This document shows, one piece after another, positions 1 to 7,765 of a stretch of 64,000 nt of DNA. Under the pieces are notes generated by a model. It saw nothing but the letters and a program-made list of their open reading frames with translations. It made no database searches and was not told the origin of the DNA. The DNA is from Fibrisoma limi BUZ 3 (lineage in GTDB: Bacteria; Bacteroidota; Bacteroidia; Cytophagales; Spirosomataceae), in contig NZ_CAIT01000006.1 of NCBI RefSeq assembly GCF_000296815.2, positions 874,777-938,776 on the forward strand, read 5' to 3'. The translations under genes and the position numbers were made by a program. The first letter of the stretch is position 1, and each line of letters starts with the position of its first letter.

Positions 1-75
1 CATTACAACCGTAAAGTGAGTAAGTTGTTGGACAAATGGGGTCTACTTTATTCTGTAACATATGCTCCTGCTACC

Positions 76-1314
76 TTACGCCACTCGTTCTATGGCTCGT
101 TTTGGGCTACCAACCACCTGAGCGTTAAGCAGGCACCGGATCAGCAGCATCAGCCCGAACAGCGTATCGGCCCCACCCGGCACGTTCGATAAAATCAGCC
201 CGACCAGAATCAGCACGGCCGTGACCAGGAAGTACGTCCGACGCCGAGCGGTTGTTGATGTCGGGCCGGTTGCCCAGTAGATCAGGGGCAGGTGGAGGGG
301 CATCAGCCAGAGTAGTGTGGGGTTCCAGGCCGTTACGCCGTGGTCGGTGCCGACCCATAGCAGGAACAGAAACCAGCCCAGGAAGCCCGAAACACCGAAC
401 AGCAGCCGGTCAAGCCAGCGGTCGACCTTACCGTCGCGGTACCGCCGGATGCTGAATACGCTCACGGCAATGGTGAGCAGGGCAAACACGACATTCGGAT
501 CGAAGAAAAACGGCAGTTCTTTTTTGAACGTTCTGGCGGCCTGGAACACAACCCGATCCTGTGCAACAGCCGGTGCCACGCGGCCATCAGCCTGGCGGAT
601 GGTCGCGTGCGCAAACTGATCATGTACGTTGTTGGGCAGATACATAGCCTGCCAGCCGGTCGTTATCACATCGGCGGGGCGACCGATGGCCAGATTCATA
701 CCCAGTTGGGCCCAGGGTTGTTCGCCCAGGTAATCGTTCATCCAGTCCCGGTATGATTTACCAGTACTGACCGACCTGGACGGGATAGTGAGGCTGTCGC
801 CACAGGCCTGCGAAATGACATCGCGCGGACGGGTAGCACAGTTGTCGTAGAAGAATTTATACTGGTACGTACGGTTCTCGGGCCGCATGTTTGTTTCCAG
901 CACCTGGAGCAGCTGTTGCGTCTGCCTGGGCGACAGGTTCAGGATTTGCTCCCGGATGGTGCGGTTTTCGCTTTGATACGCATACACCATCAAATTCATC
1001 TCGTAAGCGTCGATGTAATACGGCAGGGTTCCGCGCAGAAACTTCACGTAGAAGTTGTTCTCGGAAAAGCGGAATCCCCCCCAGCCGTAGGTCATGTCGA
1101 GCCCACGCATGGGGTCATACACCCGGATGGCGGTATGCCCAAATGACGAGTATAACTCTTCCCCCGGGCCAAATGTGAGCAGACTTATCTGAGGGTACGT
1201 TTGAGCCAGGGATACCGGGGGGCGGGTAGTCACTAAACCAATGGTCAGCCCCAGCACGACTAGAAACCGTCCGACCAACTGTTGTTTACTCGTCTTCGTC
1301 GTCTGATTTTCCAC
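76..1314 (-). CDS. DUF4105 (Lnb N-terminal periplasmic domain-like) membrane protein
   Basis: The product is an exported membrane protein of unknown biochemical role. A hydrophobic N-terminal segment ending in VSLAQ looks like a signal peptide. It is followed by a DUF4105-type domain: SLLTFGPGEELYSSFGHTAI, then YGWGGFRF, and later FFYDNCATRPRD, with the His and Cys/Asn residues conserved in that family. The last third has about four membrane segments. The open frame can be read back to 1443, but that would lie almost wholly inside rsmI. A GTG at 1314 (MENQTTKTSK...) or a TTG at 1278 gives a normal signal peptide and a short overlap, so I chose 1314. It is probably translated after rsmI in the same transcript. 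The family assignment is good; the function is unknown. Confidence 0.82.
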   Translation of the reverse strand: MENQTTKTSKQQLVGRFLVVLGLTIGLVTTRPPVSLAQTYPQISLLTFGPGEELYSSFGHTAIRVYDPMRGLDMTYGWGGFRFSENNFYVKFLRGTLPYYIDAYEMNLMVYAYQSENRTIREQILNLSPRQTQQLLQVLETNMRPENRTYQYKFFYDNCATRPRDVISQACGDSLTIPSRSVSTGKSYRDWMNDYLGEQPWAQLGMNLAIGRPADVITTGWQAMYLPNNVHDQFAHATIRQADGRVAPAVAQDRVVFQAARTFKKELPFFFDPNVVFALLTIAVSVFSIRRYRDGKVDRWLDRLLFGVSGFLGWFLFLLWVGTDHGVTAWNPTLLWLMPLHLPLIYWATGPTSTTARRRTYFLVTAVLILVGLILSNVPGGADTLFGLMLLIRCLLNAQVVGSPKRAIERVA

Positions 1315-2011
1315 CCCGATCCTTGCGGCCCTTCCCCTTTTCGGGCTCTTTCCCCTGAACACAGATAACCAATTCACCTTTTGGCGTTTTTTCTGCAAAA
1401 TAAGCAATAAGTTCGGACAATGGCCCGCGTACGTTTTCCTCAAAAAGCTTGGTCAGTTCGCGGGAAACGCTGGCCGGGCGGTCGGGACTGAGAAATTCGG
1501 CCAGTTGTTGCAGCGTTTTGAGCAGACGGTGGGGCGATTCATAGAGAATCATGGTCCGCTCTTCGTTTGCGAGTTCGGTCAGCCGGGTTTGCCGCCCCTT
1601 CTTGTGTGGCAGAAATCCCTCAAACGTGAAGCGATCGGCCGGAAGACCGGAGTTGATTAAGGCCGGTACGAACGCCGTTGGGCCGGGCAGGCATTCGACG
1701 GGGATGTCGTGCCGGATGCATTCACGTACCAGCAGGAAGCCGGGGTCCGAAATACCGGGGGTTCCGGCATCAGATACCAGCGCAAGGGTTTTGCCGCTTT
1801 TGAGTTGATCGACCAGCCGCTGCACCGTCTGGTGTTCGTTGAAGATATGGTAACTGTGCAGCGGTTTACTAATATTCAGGTGCCGTAGAAGTATGCCCGA
1901 GGTGCGGGTATCTTCGGCCAGAATGGCATCTGCCTGCCGAAGTACGTTAATAGCCCGGAGCGTAATATCGTCGAGATTCCCGATGGGCGTCGGGACGAGG
2001 AATAATTTCAT
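1286..2011 (-). CDS. rsmI: 16S rRNA (cytidine1402-2'-O)-methyltransferase RsmI
   Basis: RsmI uses S-adenosylmethionine to methylate the 2'-OH of C1402 in 16S rRNA and tunes decoding at the P site. The tetrapyrrole-methylase fold is recognisable from VPTPIGNLDDITLRA at the N-terminus, the EDTRTS motif near residue 34, and SDAGTPGISDPG near residue 80. The length of 241 aa is near the family norm, slightly short at the C-terminus, which ends in a charged low-complexity tail (KGKGRKDRGGKSDDEDE). The ATG at 2011 is the natural start. The 3' end overlaps the start of the DUF4105 gene by about 29 bp, so the two are likely co-transcribed. Confidence 0.96.
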   Translation of the reverse strand: MKLFLVPTPIGNLDDITLRAINVLRQADAILAEDTRTSGILLRHLNISKPLHSYHIFNEHQTVQRLVDQLKSGKTLALVSDAGTPGISDPGFLLVRECIRHDIPVECLPGPTAFVPALINSGLPADRFTFEGFLPHKKGRQTRLTELANEERTMILYESPHRLLKTLQQLAEFLSPDRPASVSRELTKLFEENVRGPLSELIAYFAEKTPKGELVICVQGKEPEKGKGRKDRGGKSDDEDE

Positions 2012-2046
2012 ACGGCAAGTTTACGGGTTTACAGGTTACGGTGGCC

Positions 2047-2126
2047 GGGTTTCGGTTTACAGTTTTCGGTATACGGTTGTGAGCCTTGCCCTATACACCG
2101 ACATCTGAAAATGTAAACCGAAACCC
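2047..2126. repeat. intergenic inverted repeat (rsmI / ferritin-like spacer)
   Basis: A perfect 14-bp inverted repeat, GGGTTTCGGTTTAC at 2047-2060 and its complement at 2113-2126, fills the spacer between two co-directional genes. Positions 2053-2076 recur, inverted and with one mismatch, at 3030-3053 on the other side of the downstream-transcribed ferritin-like gene. There is no U-tract, so this is not a standard intrinsic terminator. Confidence 0.75.
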
Positions 2127-2138
2127 TTTCCCTACCCT

Positions 2139-2954
2139 CTACGCCCCGATAAACGGCGTAGCGATAGCCAGCACCTGCGCCCGCGTCAGGGGTTCATCGA
2201 AGGCATCGCCGGCGGCTGAAGCACCCAGTGTAATACCAGACACCTGAAGGCTGCTCACGTTCACCCCGCCCTGGGTTACGTTGCCTTCACCCTCGTACAC
2301 GGCCGCAATGGCAGCCGGATTATCCGTCGACGTAGCCCAGGGTTTCTGCCCACGAATCCGGCGTACTTCAGCCGCGTGACGGGCCTCCACCGAGTGAATT
2401 TGCAGAGCCGCCTGCAGTACGTCGTCGTTGCTGATGAGGTTAGCCGCCTGCCCTTTGTAGGCCCGAACGCCCGTATCTTCCAATGCCTGCGCTACGGTCA
2501 GAAACGTCTGGTAGTTAGACAGTACGTTCGGATAAGCGCCTTTGGCCGTTGGGTCCAGCCGGGGGCGTGTTACGGTTGTGCCACCCGCCGTCCGGATTGC
2601 GTTTTCGATGAAACCAACGTGCCGTTCCTCATGCGTGCTGATCTGCTGGAAAACGGCCCGGTCGCCGGCCGGAATCAGCCCGGGAGCCGCCAGCGCAGCT
2701 TTGTAAAACGAATCCTCGAGGTATTCGAGGGTGAGGGCAAAGTTCAGAATTTCCAGAATGGCAGCCGCGTTGCTGGTTTGTCCATAGGCCGTTTTGAGGC
2801 TAGCCCCAAACGCCAGGGGTACAGCCACAGCAGCCGCTTTGGTTCCAAGCCGGAACAGGTTTCGGCGCGAGGTCCGGCCAGCGGCATGGTTCAGCCGCTC
2901 GTATGCTTCCGGATCAACAGTTTCAATATCGGAGAGAATTGCGTTCAGATTCAT
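2139..2954 (-). CDS. ferritin-like domain-containing exported protein
   Basis: A 271-aa exported protein of the ferritin-like/DUF4439-type family found in pairs in Bacteroidota. Residues 28-60 carry a twin-arginine-like leader (TSRRNLFRLGTKAAAVAVPL then a hydrophobic stretch ending in AYG). The mature part is a helical bundle with the repeated E..H pattern expected of a di-iron carboxylate site: LEYLEDSFY, STHEERHVGFIE, and HSVEARHAAEVRRI. It lies immediately downstream of the second ferritin-like gene (3059-3751), separated by a spacer holding part of an inverted repeat. Activity (iron storage, oxidase, stress protection) cannot be deduced. Confidence 0.85.
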   Translation of the reverse strand: MNLNAILSDIETVDPEAYERLNHAAGRTSRRNLFRLGTKAAAVAVPLAFGASLKTAYGQTSNAAAILEILNFALTLEYLEDSFYKAALAAPGLIPAGDRAVFQQISTHEERHVGFIENAIRTAGGTTVTRPRLDPTAKGAYPNVLSNYQTFLTVAQALEDTGVRAYKGQAANLISNDDVLQAALQIHSVEARHAAEVRRIRGQKPWATSTDNPAAIAAVYEGEGNVTQGGVNVSSLQVSGITLGASAAGDAFDEPLTRAQVLAIATPFIGA

Positions 2955-3029
2955 GGTTTCCAGATTTTTGATGGTTTACAGTTTTTGGTTTTCGGAGATG
3001 AGCAGGGTACGAAAGGCAGAACCTTCCCA

Positions 3030-3053
3030 CCGTATACCGAAAACAGTAAACCG
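3030..3053. repeat. 24-bp inverted copy of the repeat at 2053-2076
   Basis: Positions 3030-3053 are the reverse complement of 2053-2076 with a single mismatch, so the ferritin-like gene 2139-2954 is bracketed by a 24-bp inverted repeat. A degenerate third copy sits at about 2973-2995, in the orientation of the 2053 copy. Confidence 0.8.
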
Positions 3054-3058
3054 AATAC

Positions 3059-3751
3059 TTACGTAGTAGGTAAGAGATCGCCGTTGACAACCGTACCCGT
3101 GTATGGCCGAACTGCCGACAGCACCTGCTCGGGTGTCTGTACGTTCTCGAGCCCGTTGAAGGCCACTACTTCGTCGGACGCGAAATAGGCCGTCCGGGGC
3201 TGCAATAAATCAGCAATGAGGGCTGCATGACGCGCTTCCACAGACACGATTTTACCGGCCAGCGTCAGGAAATCCGGGTTTTTCAACAGCTTACCGGCAC
3301 CGTTGTAAGCCGCTACGCCGGTATTTTCGAACTGCCGGGCAGCCGCCAGAATAGCAGCACGGTCGGCGAAATTCAGCGAGCCGAAGTTCAGTTCCAGGCT
3401 TTCGATCGCATCGCCCCCCAAAGCCGTCCGCAGAAACTCCCGGTGAATAATTTCATGATCCCGGATGTCAGTGAGCAGTTGCGTTTCTTCCGGCGTAATG
3501 CCCGCATAAGGGGTAGTCAGCATCTGGGTATAGAAGGCTGCTTCCAGTTGTTCGAGGGCGTACGCATAATTCAGAACCCCCACGTCGTCGCGGCCCAGTT
3601 GCACCCCACCTACGTAGGGATTTTCGTCATCGAGCAGGTTGCTGCAGGCGGTCAGGCCCGTAGCCGCCGACGTAACGCCCAGCACCTGCATGAACCAACG
3701 CCGGCCCACCTTACCATTGCAGGCGACGGAGTCAATCATTACGTTGAACAT
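3059..3751 (-). CDS. ferritin-like domain-containing lipoprotein
   Basis: A 230-aa paralogue of the next gene. The leader has paired arginines (GRRWFMQVLGVTSAA) and ends in LTAC at about residue 36, a lipobox, so the protein is probably lipid-anchored. The body has YALEQLEAAFYTQML, RDHEIIHREFL and VSVEARHAALIADLL, the same E/H helical motifs as its neighbour. The pair are expected to act together in the envelope. The ATG at 3751 is used; MIDS five codons later is an alternative start. Confidence 0.84.
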   Translation of the reverse strand: MFNVMIDSVACNGKVGRRWFMQVLGVTSAATGLTACSNLLDDENPYVGGVQLGRDDVGVLNYAYALEQLEAAFYTQMLTTPYAGITPEETQLLTDIRDHEIIHREFLRTALGGDAIESLELNFGSLNFADRAAILAAARQFENTGVAAYNGAGKLLKNPDFLTLAGKIVSVEARHAALIADLLQPRTAYFASDEVVAFNGLENVQTPEQVLSAVRPYTGTVVNGDLLPTT

Positions 3752-3790
3752 AGTTGAATAATCGTTAAATAGTTACTGAAACTGAATCTG

Positions 3791-4021
3791 TTATACTAAC
3801 TTATCAATGGCCGCGGCCAGCTCCCGGTCTTTTTCGGTCACTACATTGCCGGCGTCGTGGGTTGAGAGCCGGATGGTAACCTGGTTATACACATTGGACC
3901 ACCACGGGTGGTGATCCAGTTTCTCCGCAATGAGGGCCACGCGGCAAATGAACCCAAAAGCCTCATTAAAATCGGAAAACATAAAACTTCGGGTGAGCTG
4001 GTTGTCCTGTTCCTGCCACAT
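3791..4021 (-). CDS. 4a-hydroxytetrahydrobiopterin dehydratase (PCD/DCoH family)
   Basis: A compact 76-aa pterin-4a-carbinolamine dehydratase that would dehydrate 4a-hydroxytetrahydropterin and recycle the cofactor of aromatic amino-acid hydroxylases. The family signature is clear: [20 protein letters not shown] followed by [11 protein letters not shown] and [13 protein letters not shown]-like residues (here [11 protein letters not shown]). The paired His of the DHHPWW segment and the His of STHD are the known catalytic residues. It is short, starting directly at the first strand. No phenylalanine hydroxylase lies in the window. It is transcribed on the same strand as the membrane protein gene on its other side. 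Confidence 0.94.
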   Translation of the reverse strand: MWQEQDNQLTRSFMFSDFNEAFGFICRVALIAEKLDHHPWWSNVYNQVTIRLSTHDAGNVVTEKDRELAAAIDKLV

Positions 4022-4148
4022 AGGGCGCTATCAATTGAGTTGTCAGGGGTACAACCCCCTGATGGCCGGAAGTGTTTAACACAGTCAGGTTATTCCCCCG
4101 ACGGGTGGGGGGATGAAAGCACGCCAATGGCGTAATAAGTTAGATGCT

Positions 4149-5882
4149 TTACCGACGAGCAGCCTGATTGGCCGACGCGCTGAGTTTAAACAGGCGACTG
4201 GGATCATCTTCGGGCCGAAGCTGCCACACCGTCCGGTCGGGGTAATAGCGGAGCAGCGCCTGGTTCTGAATGGCCCCTTTATCGACGGCCCAGATAACAG
4301 GCTGCGAATCGATCAGCGCCTGGTTGAATACCCATTCGCTGGCGACCGGATGATTCGGCCCGTATTTGACCAGCACGATGTGTCGGCCACCCGCATCGGC
4401 CAGTTGGGTTTCGTGGGCGAGCCGCTGCCGAATGGCCTGTCGCGGTTGACTGAACGCCTGCCGCCCCGTTTCGATCAACAACACCGGCACCGACGCCAGC
4501 AGTATAGCCAGCACCAGTCGGCGGCTCCAGAGTTGCCAGCCATGAAAAGCGGGGCGCTGCCAGAACGGGTAATCCCAGAGCGGGTGGCCGTAGGTTTGCC
4601 AGAGAATCAGCAGCCCCTGCCCAACGGCCACTGCCAGCGGGCCGGTAGCAGCCGCCAGGTGCTGCGGCTGTTCGGATGATCGAAGCAGATTAGCCCCGAA
4701 CAGAAGCAGTATGCTCCAGTAGCATAATCGATCCGAAAGCGACCGGGAGCCCGTTAGAAACAGTAAAAACGGAAGCAGGAAAAGCACGCCCAGGTAGAAT
4801 GTTTCGAACAGGTTTATTTTCAGGACGGCTCCAATAAAGAAGCCTTCAATCGAATGCCGGTAAAAAAACTGTGCGCTCTCCCGTTTGTGTACCTTTTTCA
4901 TTTCGGGTCGGTTATAGACCGGCTCCCGACGGGGTTTCTGAAGCAGCGTAGGCCGGGCCTGTTCATACCGGGCGTTGTAATAGGCATAGGGCATCTTGGT
5001 CGGATTACCCGTCGTTTGGTAGTCATACGCCGGCAAAGCGGCAATAGCTAGAAACAGCCCCAGCAAACCAAGCATCCACCGCAGCATCGGCCGGAACCCC
5101 TGCCAATACAATGTTTGCTGGGCTACGTAGAGCAGCATGACCAGCGGAATCACCGAGAAAACCACGCCTTCGTACGGCTGGCTGGTCCAGAGAGCCAGTA
5201 CACCAACGGCCATCAGCAGCACGTATCGGCCCCGCGACTGCTGCTGCAGGGCAATGGCGCCCCCCAGCAGTAGGGCTCCCCCCAGCATCGGTACGCCCCC
5301 GTCCCAGAAGGCCAGTCCCCAGCTAAGCACAAACGTCGAGTGAGACGCGACCAGCCAGCCCCCCAGCAAGGCCTGAACGGGAGGCAGACAGAGCGTCAGT
5401 AACCAGTACACGGCCAGTACCGCCAGCACGTAGGTCAGCCAGACGCCCACTACGGATGAGCCAAACACGACCTGCCCAAAAGCCATAATCATGCCCTGCG
5501 CCGGGGGTAGGCTGGACGCGTAGAACGGCTGCGAAATGATCTGGTGCGTTTCAAAAAATGTCCAGAGCGGATGCGACGGGTTCGTCAGGCGGCCGTGGGC
5601 AAACGTATCAGCGGCCAGTTGGTGACTGAATTCAGCGCTGGCGATGGGATGCGGCCAGGCCACCACCGACAGCAGCAACAGGACGCTCAGCGTATAACCG
5701 GCCAGGTAACCGTAAGCGCGGACCGGTCGATAGGCTGTCCGCAGCAGAAAGTCGTTTACCCGGTAATATAGAGAGGTGTCGGTAAGAGAAAACGGGCGGT
5801 TACGGCGTTCGAACCAAAGGATAACGAAAAACGCCAGAACCAGAACAATGAATTCAATGGAGCGATGTTGCGGAATGAGCAT
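4149..5882 (-). CDS. large polytopic membrane protein, GT-C-like
   Basis: A 577-aa membrane protein with about ten hydrophobic segments spread between residues 8 and 475 and a soluble C-terminal part of about 100 residues. The first external loop (HPLWTFFETHQIISQPFYAS then SLPPAQGMIMAFGQ) resembles the first loop of GT-C-type glycosyltransferases that use polyprenyl-phosphate sugars, but I see no clean catalytic DE/DD motif. The C-terminal region contains HIVLVKYGPNHPVASEWVFN, a phrase seen in putative membrane proteins of this class. It is best called a putative membrane-bound glycosyltransferase or hypothetical protein. Start is ATG at 5882. Confidence 0.75.
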   Translation of the reverse strand: MLIPQHRSIEFIVLVLAFFVILWFERRNRPFSLTDTSLYYRVNDFLLRTAYRPVRAYGYLAGYTLSVLLLLSVVAWPHPIASAEFSHQLAADTFAHGRLTNPSHPLWTFFETHQIISQPFYASSLPPAQGMIMAFGQVVFGSSVVGVWLTYVLAVLAVYWLLTLCLPPVQALLGGWLVASHSTFVLSWGLAFWDGGVPMLGGALLLGGAIALQQQSRGRYVLLMAVGVLALWTSQPYEGVVFSVIPLVMLLYVAQQTLYWQGFRPMLRWMLGLLGLFLAIAALPAYDYQTTGNPTKMPYAYYNARYEQARPTLLQKPRREPVYNRPEMKKVHKRESAQFFYRHSIEGFFIGAVLKINLFETFYLGVLFLLPFLLFLTGSRSLSDRLCYWSILLLFGANLLRSSEQPQHLAAATGPLAVAVGQGLLILWQTYGHPLWDYPFWQRPAFHGWQLWSRRLVLAILLASVPVLLIETGRQAFSQPRQAIRQRLAHETQLADAGGRHIVLVKYGPNHPVASEWVFNQALIDSQPVIWAVDKGAIQNQALLRYYPDRTVWQLRPEDDPSRLFKLSASANQAARR

Positions 5883-5984
5883 GTGACCAGCGAAGGGAAC
5901 AGCAAGCTACCCTTCAAATGGCGAAAGTAGCCAAAGATACCTGTCGTTGACATGCCGTGTAGTAAATGCCGCCCCGTCTGATTG

Positions 5985-6030
5985 GCCAATTGATAAAAAA
6001 AGCAGCGCGATGACCAGATCATCGCGCTGC
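5985..6030 (-). terminator. rho-independent terminator of the 6054-7082 gene
   Basis: GCAGCGCGATGA (6002-6013) pairs perfectly with 6019-6030 across a 5-nt loop. Read on the minus strand, the 12-bp stem is followed by seven T residues (plus-strand A-run 5995-6001). It lies 24 bp after the stop of the stress-protein gene. Confidence 0.93.
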
Positions 6031-6053
6031 CGCTTATCTACCCGACTACCGAT

Positions 6054-7082
6054 CTACCGGTTCGTCGTCGTGTTCAGGTCGTCGTCCAGGTCAGTAGTTG
6101 TACGACCTGTTGTACCCATGCCGCGGTTCATGTCGGTCGAGTTGATGTTCTCAACGTCAACCTCCGTTTTGCGAACCGTATCGCGCACGGTTTCTTCCCG
6201 TTCGTCAACATCCTTGCCCAGCGAAACCTCTTCCACTACACGGGCCTCTTTGCCGACTACGGGCACTTCTGAGCGCTCAGTTACTTCGATATCCCCTTCG
6301 CGGAAGGTATTGAAGTCGGCATCCGTGGCAGGACGGTCAACCGGTGTCCGAACAACCCGTACGTGCTCCTGACGCAGCCGGACAATTTCCTCAACCGGAC
6401 GCTCTACGATACGGCTCCGCAACCGGACACCGCCCGTCTGCACTTCCCGCTTGCCGATGTTCAGGTTTTCTTCCATAACCTTCATCGTCGTGTCATCGTC
6501 GGTCGATACCGGGCGGTCACGATCCGTCCTGTAAGCATCAGACGTCGTATCTATATCGGAGGTCGTGTACGCACCCGATGCCATACCGGCGTTCGTATTG
6601 CCGGTCATGCCGCCGTATTGCGAGGCCCGCTCATTAACGTCAACAGCACCCGCGTCATCAAGAATATCGGCTGCCTGCTCGGCTTCGTCCGACGTTTGGG
6701 TGTACACCGAAACAACGGTTCCCCGGTTGGCAACGTCCGTGTACCGACGGCTGGTCGTGTACTCATCGTCGTCATCGCCCCCAAACAGTGACCGGAAAAA
6801 TCCACCGATGCCACCGCCGTTGTCGTCACGGTCCCGGTCGCGATCCCGATCAACGTCGATGTCGCGGGTTGCTCCCAGGCTAATCGTGTCGTTGGTCGCG
6901 CTGCCCGAATAACCCGTCTCGCTTGAGTAGCCGGTGGTTCCCTGCGAATAACCAGTGGTATTCTGGCTGCTCTGGTCCATGATGTCAATTGAGTCGCGCG
7001 TAAATCCGTTGTCCACCAGCCGATCTACGGCATCCTGCGCGTCTGTTGCGCTGTCGAAAATTCCAATCACAGTCTGTGCCAT
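6054..7082 (-). CDS. YsnF/AvaK (DUF2382) stress-response protein with GSP17M-like N-terminus
   Basis: A 342-aa soluble protein. Residues 1-40 (MAQTVIGIFDSATDAQDAVD then LVDNGFTRDSIDIM) match the general stress protein 17M-type fold, with its second half around residues 115-150. The middle is very hydrophilic, including a DIDVDRDRDRDRDD tract. Residues 205-320 are a DUF2382 domain: EENLNIGKREVQTGGVRLR, IVERPVEEIVRLRQEHV, FREGDIEVTERSEVPVVGKE, ARVVEEVSLGK. Such proteins are common in desiccation- and radiation-tolerant bacteria; the molecular role is unknown. It is followed by a strong terminator and preceded by a second DUF2382 gene 45 bp upstream. Confidence 0.88.
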   Translation of the reverse strand: MAQTVIGIFDSATDAQDAVDRLVDNGFTRDSIDIMDQSSQNTTGYSQGTTGYSSETGYSGSATNDTISLGATRDIDVDRDRDRDRDDNGGGIGGFFRSLFGGDDDDEYTTSRRYTDVANRGTVVSVYTQTSDEAEQAADILDDAGAVDVNERASQYGGMTGNTNAGMASGAYTTSDIDTTSDAYRTDRDRPVSTDDDTTMKVMEENLNIGKREVQTGGVRLRSRIVERPVEEIVRLRQEHVRVVRTPVDRPATDADFNTFREGDIEVTERSEVPVVGKEARVVEEVSLGKDVDEREETVRDTVRKTEVDVENINSTDMNRGMGTTGRTTTDLDDDLNTTTNR

Positions 7083-7127
7083 TGTACTAGGGGTTTTGAA
7101 TTAAGTGTTAGTAATAAGCTGATTGAT

Positions 7128-7547
7128 TCAAAGCTGATGCGCGTCGGCATCAGTGGGGGAATCCCGCTGCACGACAACTTCCTCCCGGCGGAGGGTCACC
7201 TGCTGGGGTTTATGCGTTTCGGTTCGTCGCTTCGTAACGTGTACCTCCTCGACCAGTACCAGTCGTTTTTCGACCACCACAACCTCCCGGAGAATGGGAA
7301 TGATCATCGTGTCACCTTCATACCGGATCGGCGGTGGAGGAACATCAACGTATTGATTGATCGTCACTCGCTGCACGTTCACCTCCTCCTGCGTTGTCGG
7401 TACGTCTACCGTTTCCTCTTCTTCCCGAACGAGCTTGGAGAGTCGTATCCGACCTGTTTCCACTACTTCCCTGTCAATTCGTACCTGCTCTTCAATCACC
7501 GGAATGGTGATGGGCGGTTGTTGGTCCTGGTTGTCCTGAGGATGCAT
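7128..7547 (-). CDS. small DUF2382 (YsnF/AvaK) protein
   Basis: A 139-aa protein consisting of little more than one DUF2382 domain: VIEEQVRIDREVVETGRIRL, EEEETVDVPTTQEEVNVQRV and IPILREVVVVEKRLVLVEEV. It lies 45 bp upstream of the larger paralogue and is almost certainly in the same transcript. The 218-bp spacer before it (7548-7765) is the likely promoter region. No partner is evident; the role is inferred only from the general-stress association of the family. Confidence 0.85.
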   Translation of the reverse strand: MHPQDNQDQQPPITIPVIEEQVRIDREVVETGRIRLSKLVREEEETVDVPTTQEEVNVQRVTINQYVDVPPPPIRYEGDTMIIPILREVVVVEKRLVLVEEVHVTKRRTETHKPQQVTLRREEVVVQRDSPTDADAHQL

Positions 7548-7765
7548 AGTGAGTCGGGTTTGCTGATGATCAATTACGTGCCTGACTGGTCAAAAGCTAT
7601 GCCATATGTTGATTATGTGGTAGTTAACAGAATAACCACCGACGCATTGTCCCATTTATTCTACATAAAATATAGAATTTTATTCTACACTTGCCGTGCC
7701 AGCACCCGCCGGGGTGGTAGATTACATTTTCGTGAAGTTGAGGAAACGACTCGTTGGCGTTATGT

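Noticed and set aside
2376-3188. 270-codon plus-strand frame across the ferritin-like genes
   Set aside because: It runs antisense to a clear ferritin-like gene, spans its spacer and shows no domain. It is a shadow of GC-rich codons.
7590-7604. Near sigma-54 promoter TGGCATAGCTTTTGA before the small DUF2382 gene
   Set aside because: The -12 GC is GA, and no palindromic sites are found upstream. It is too weak next to the kdp promoter.
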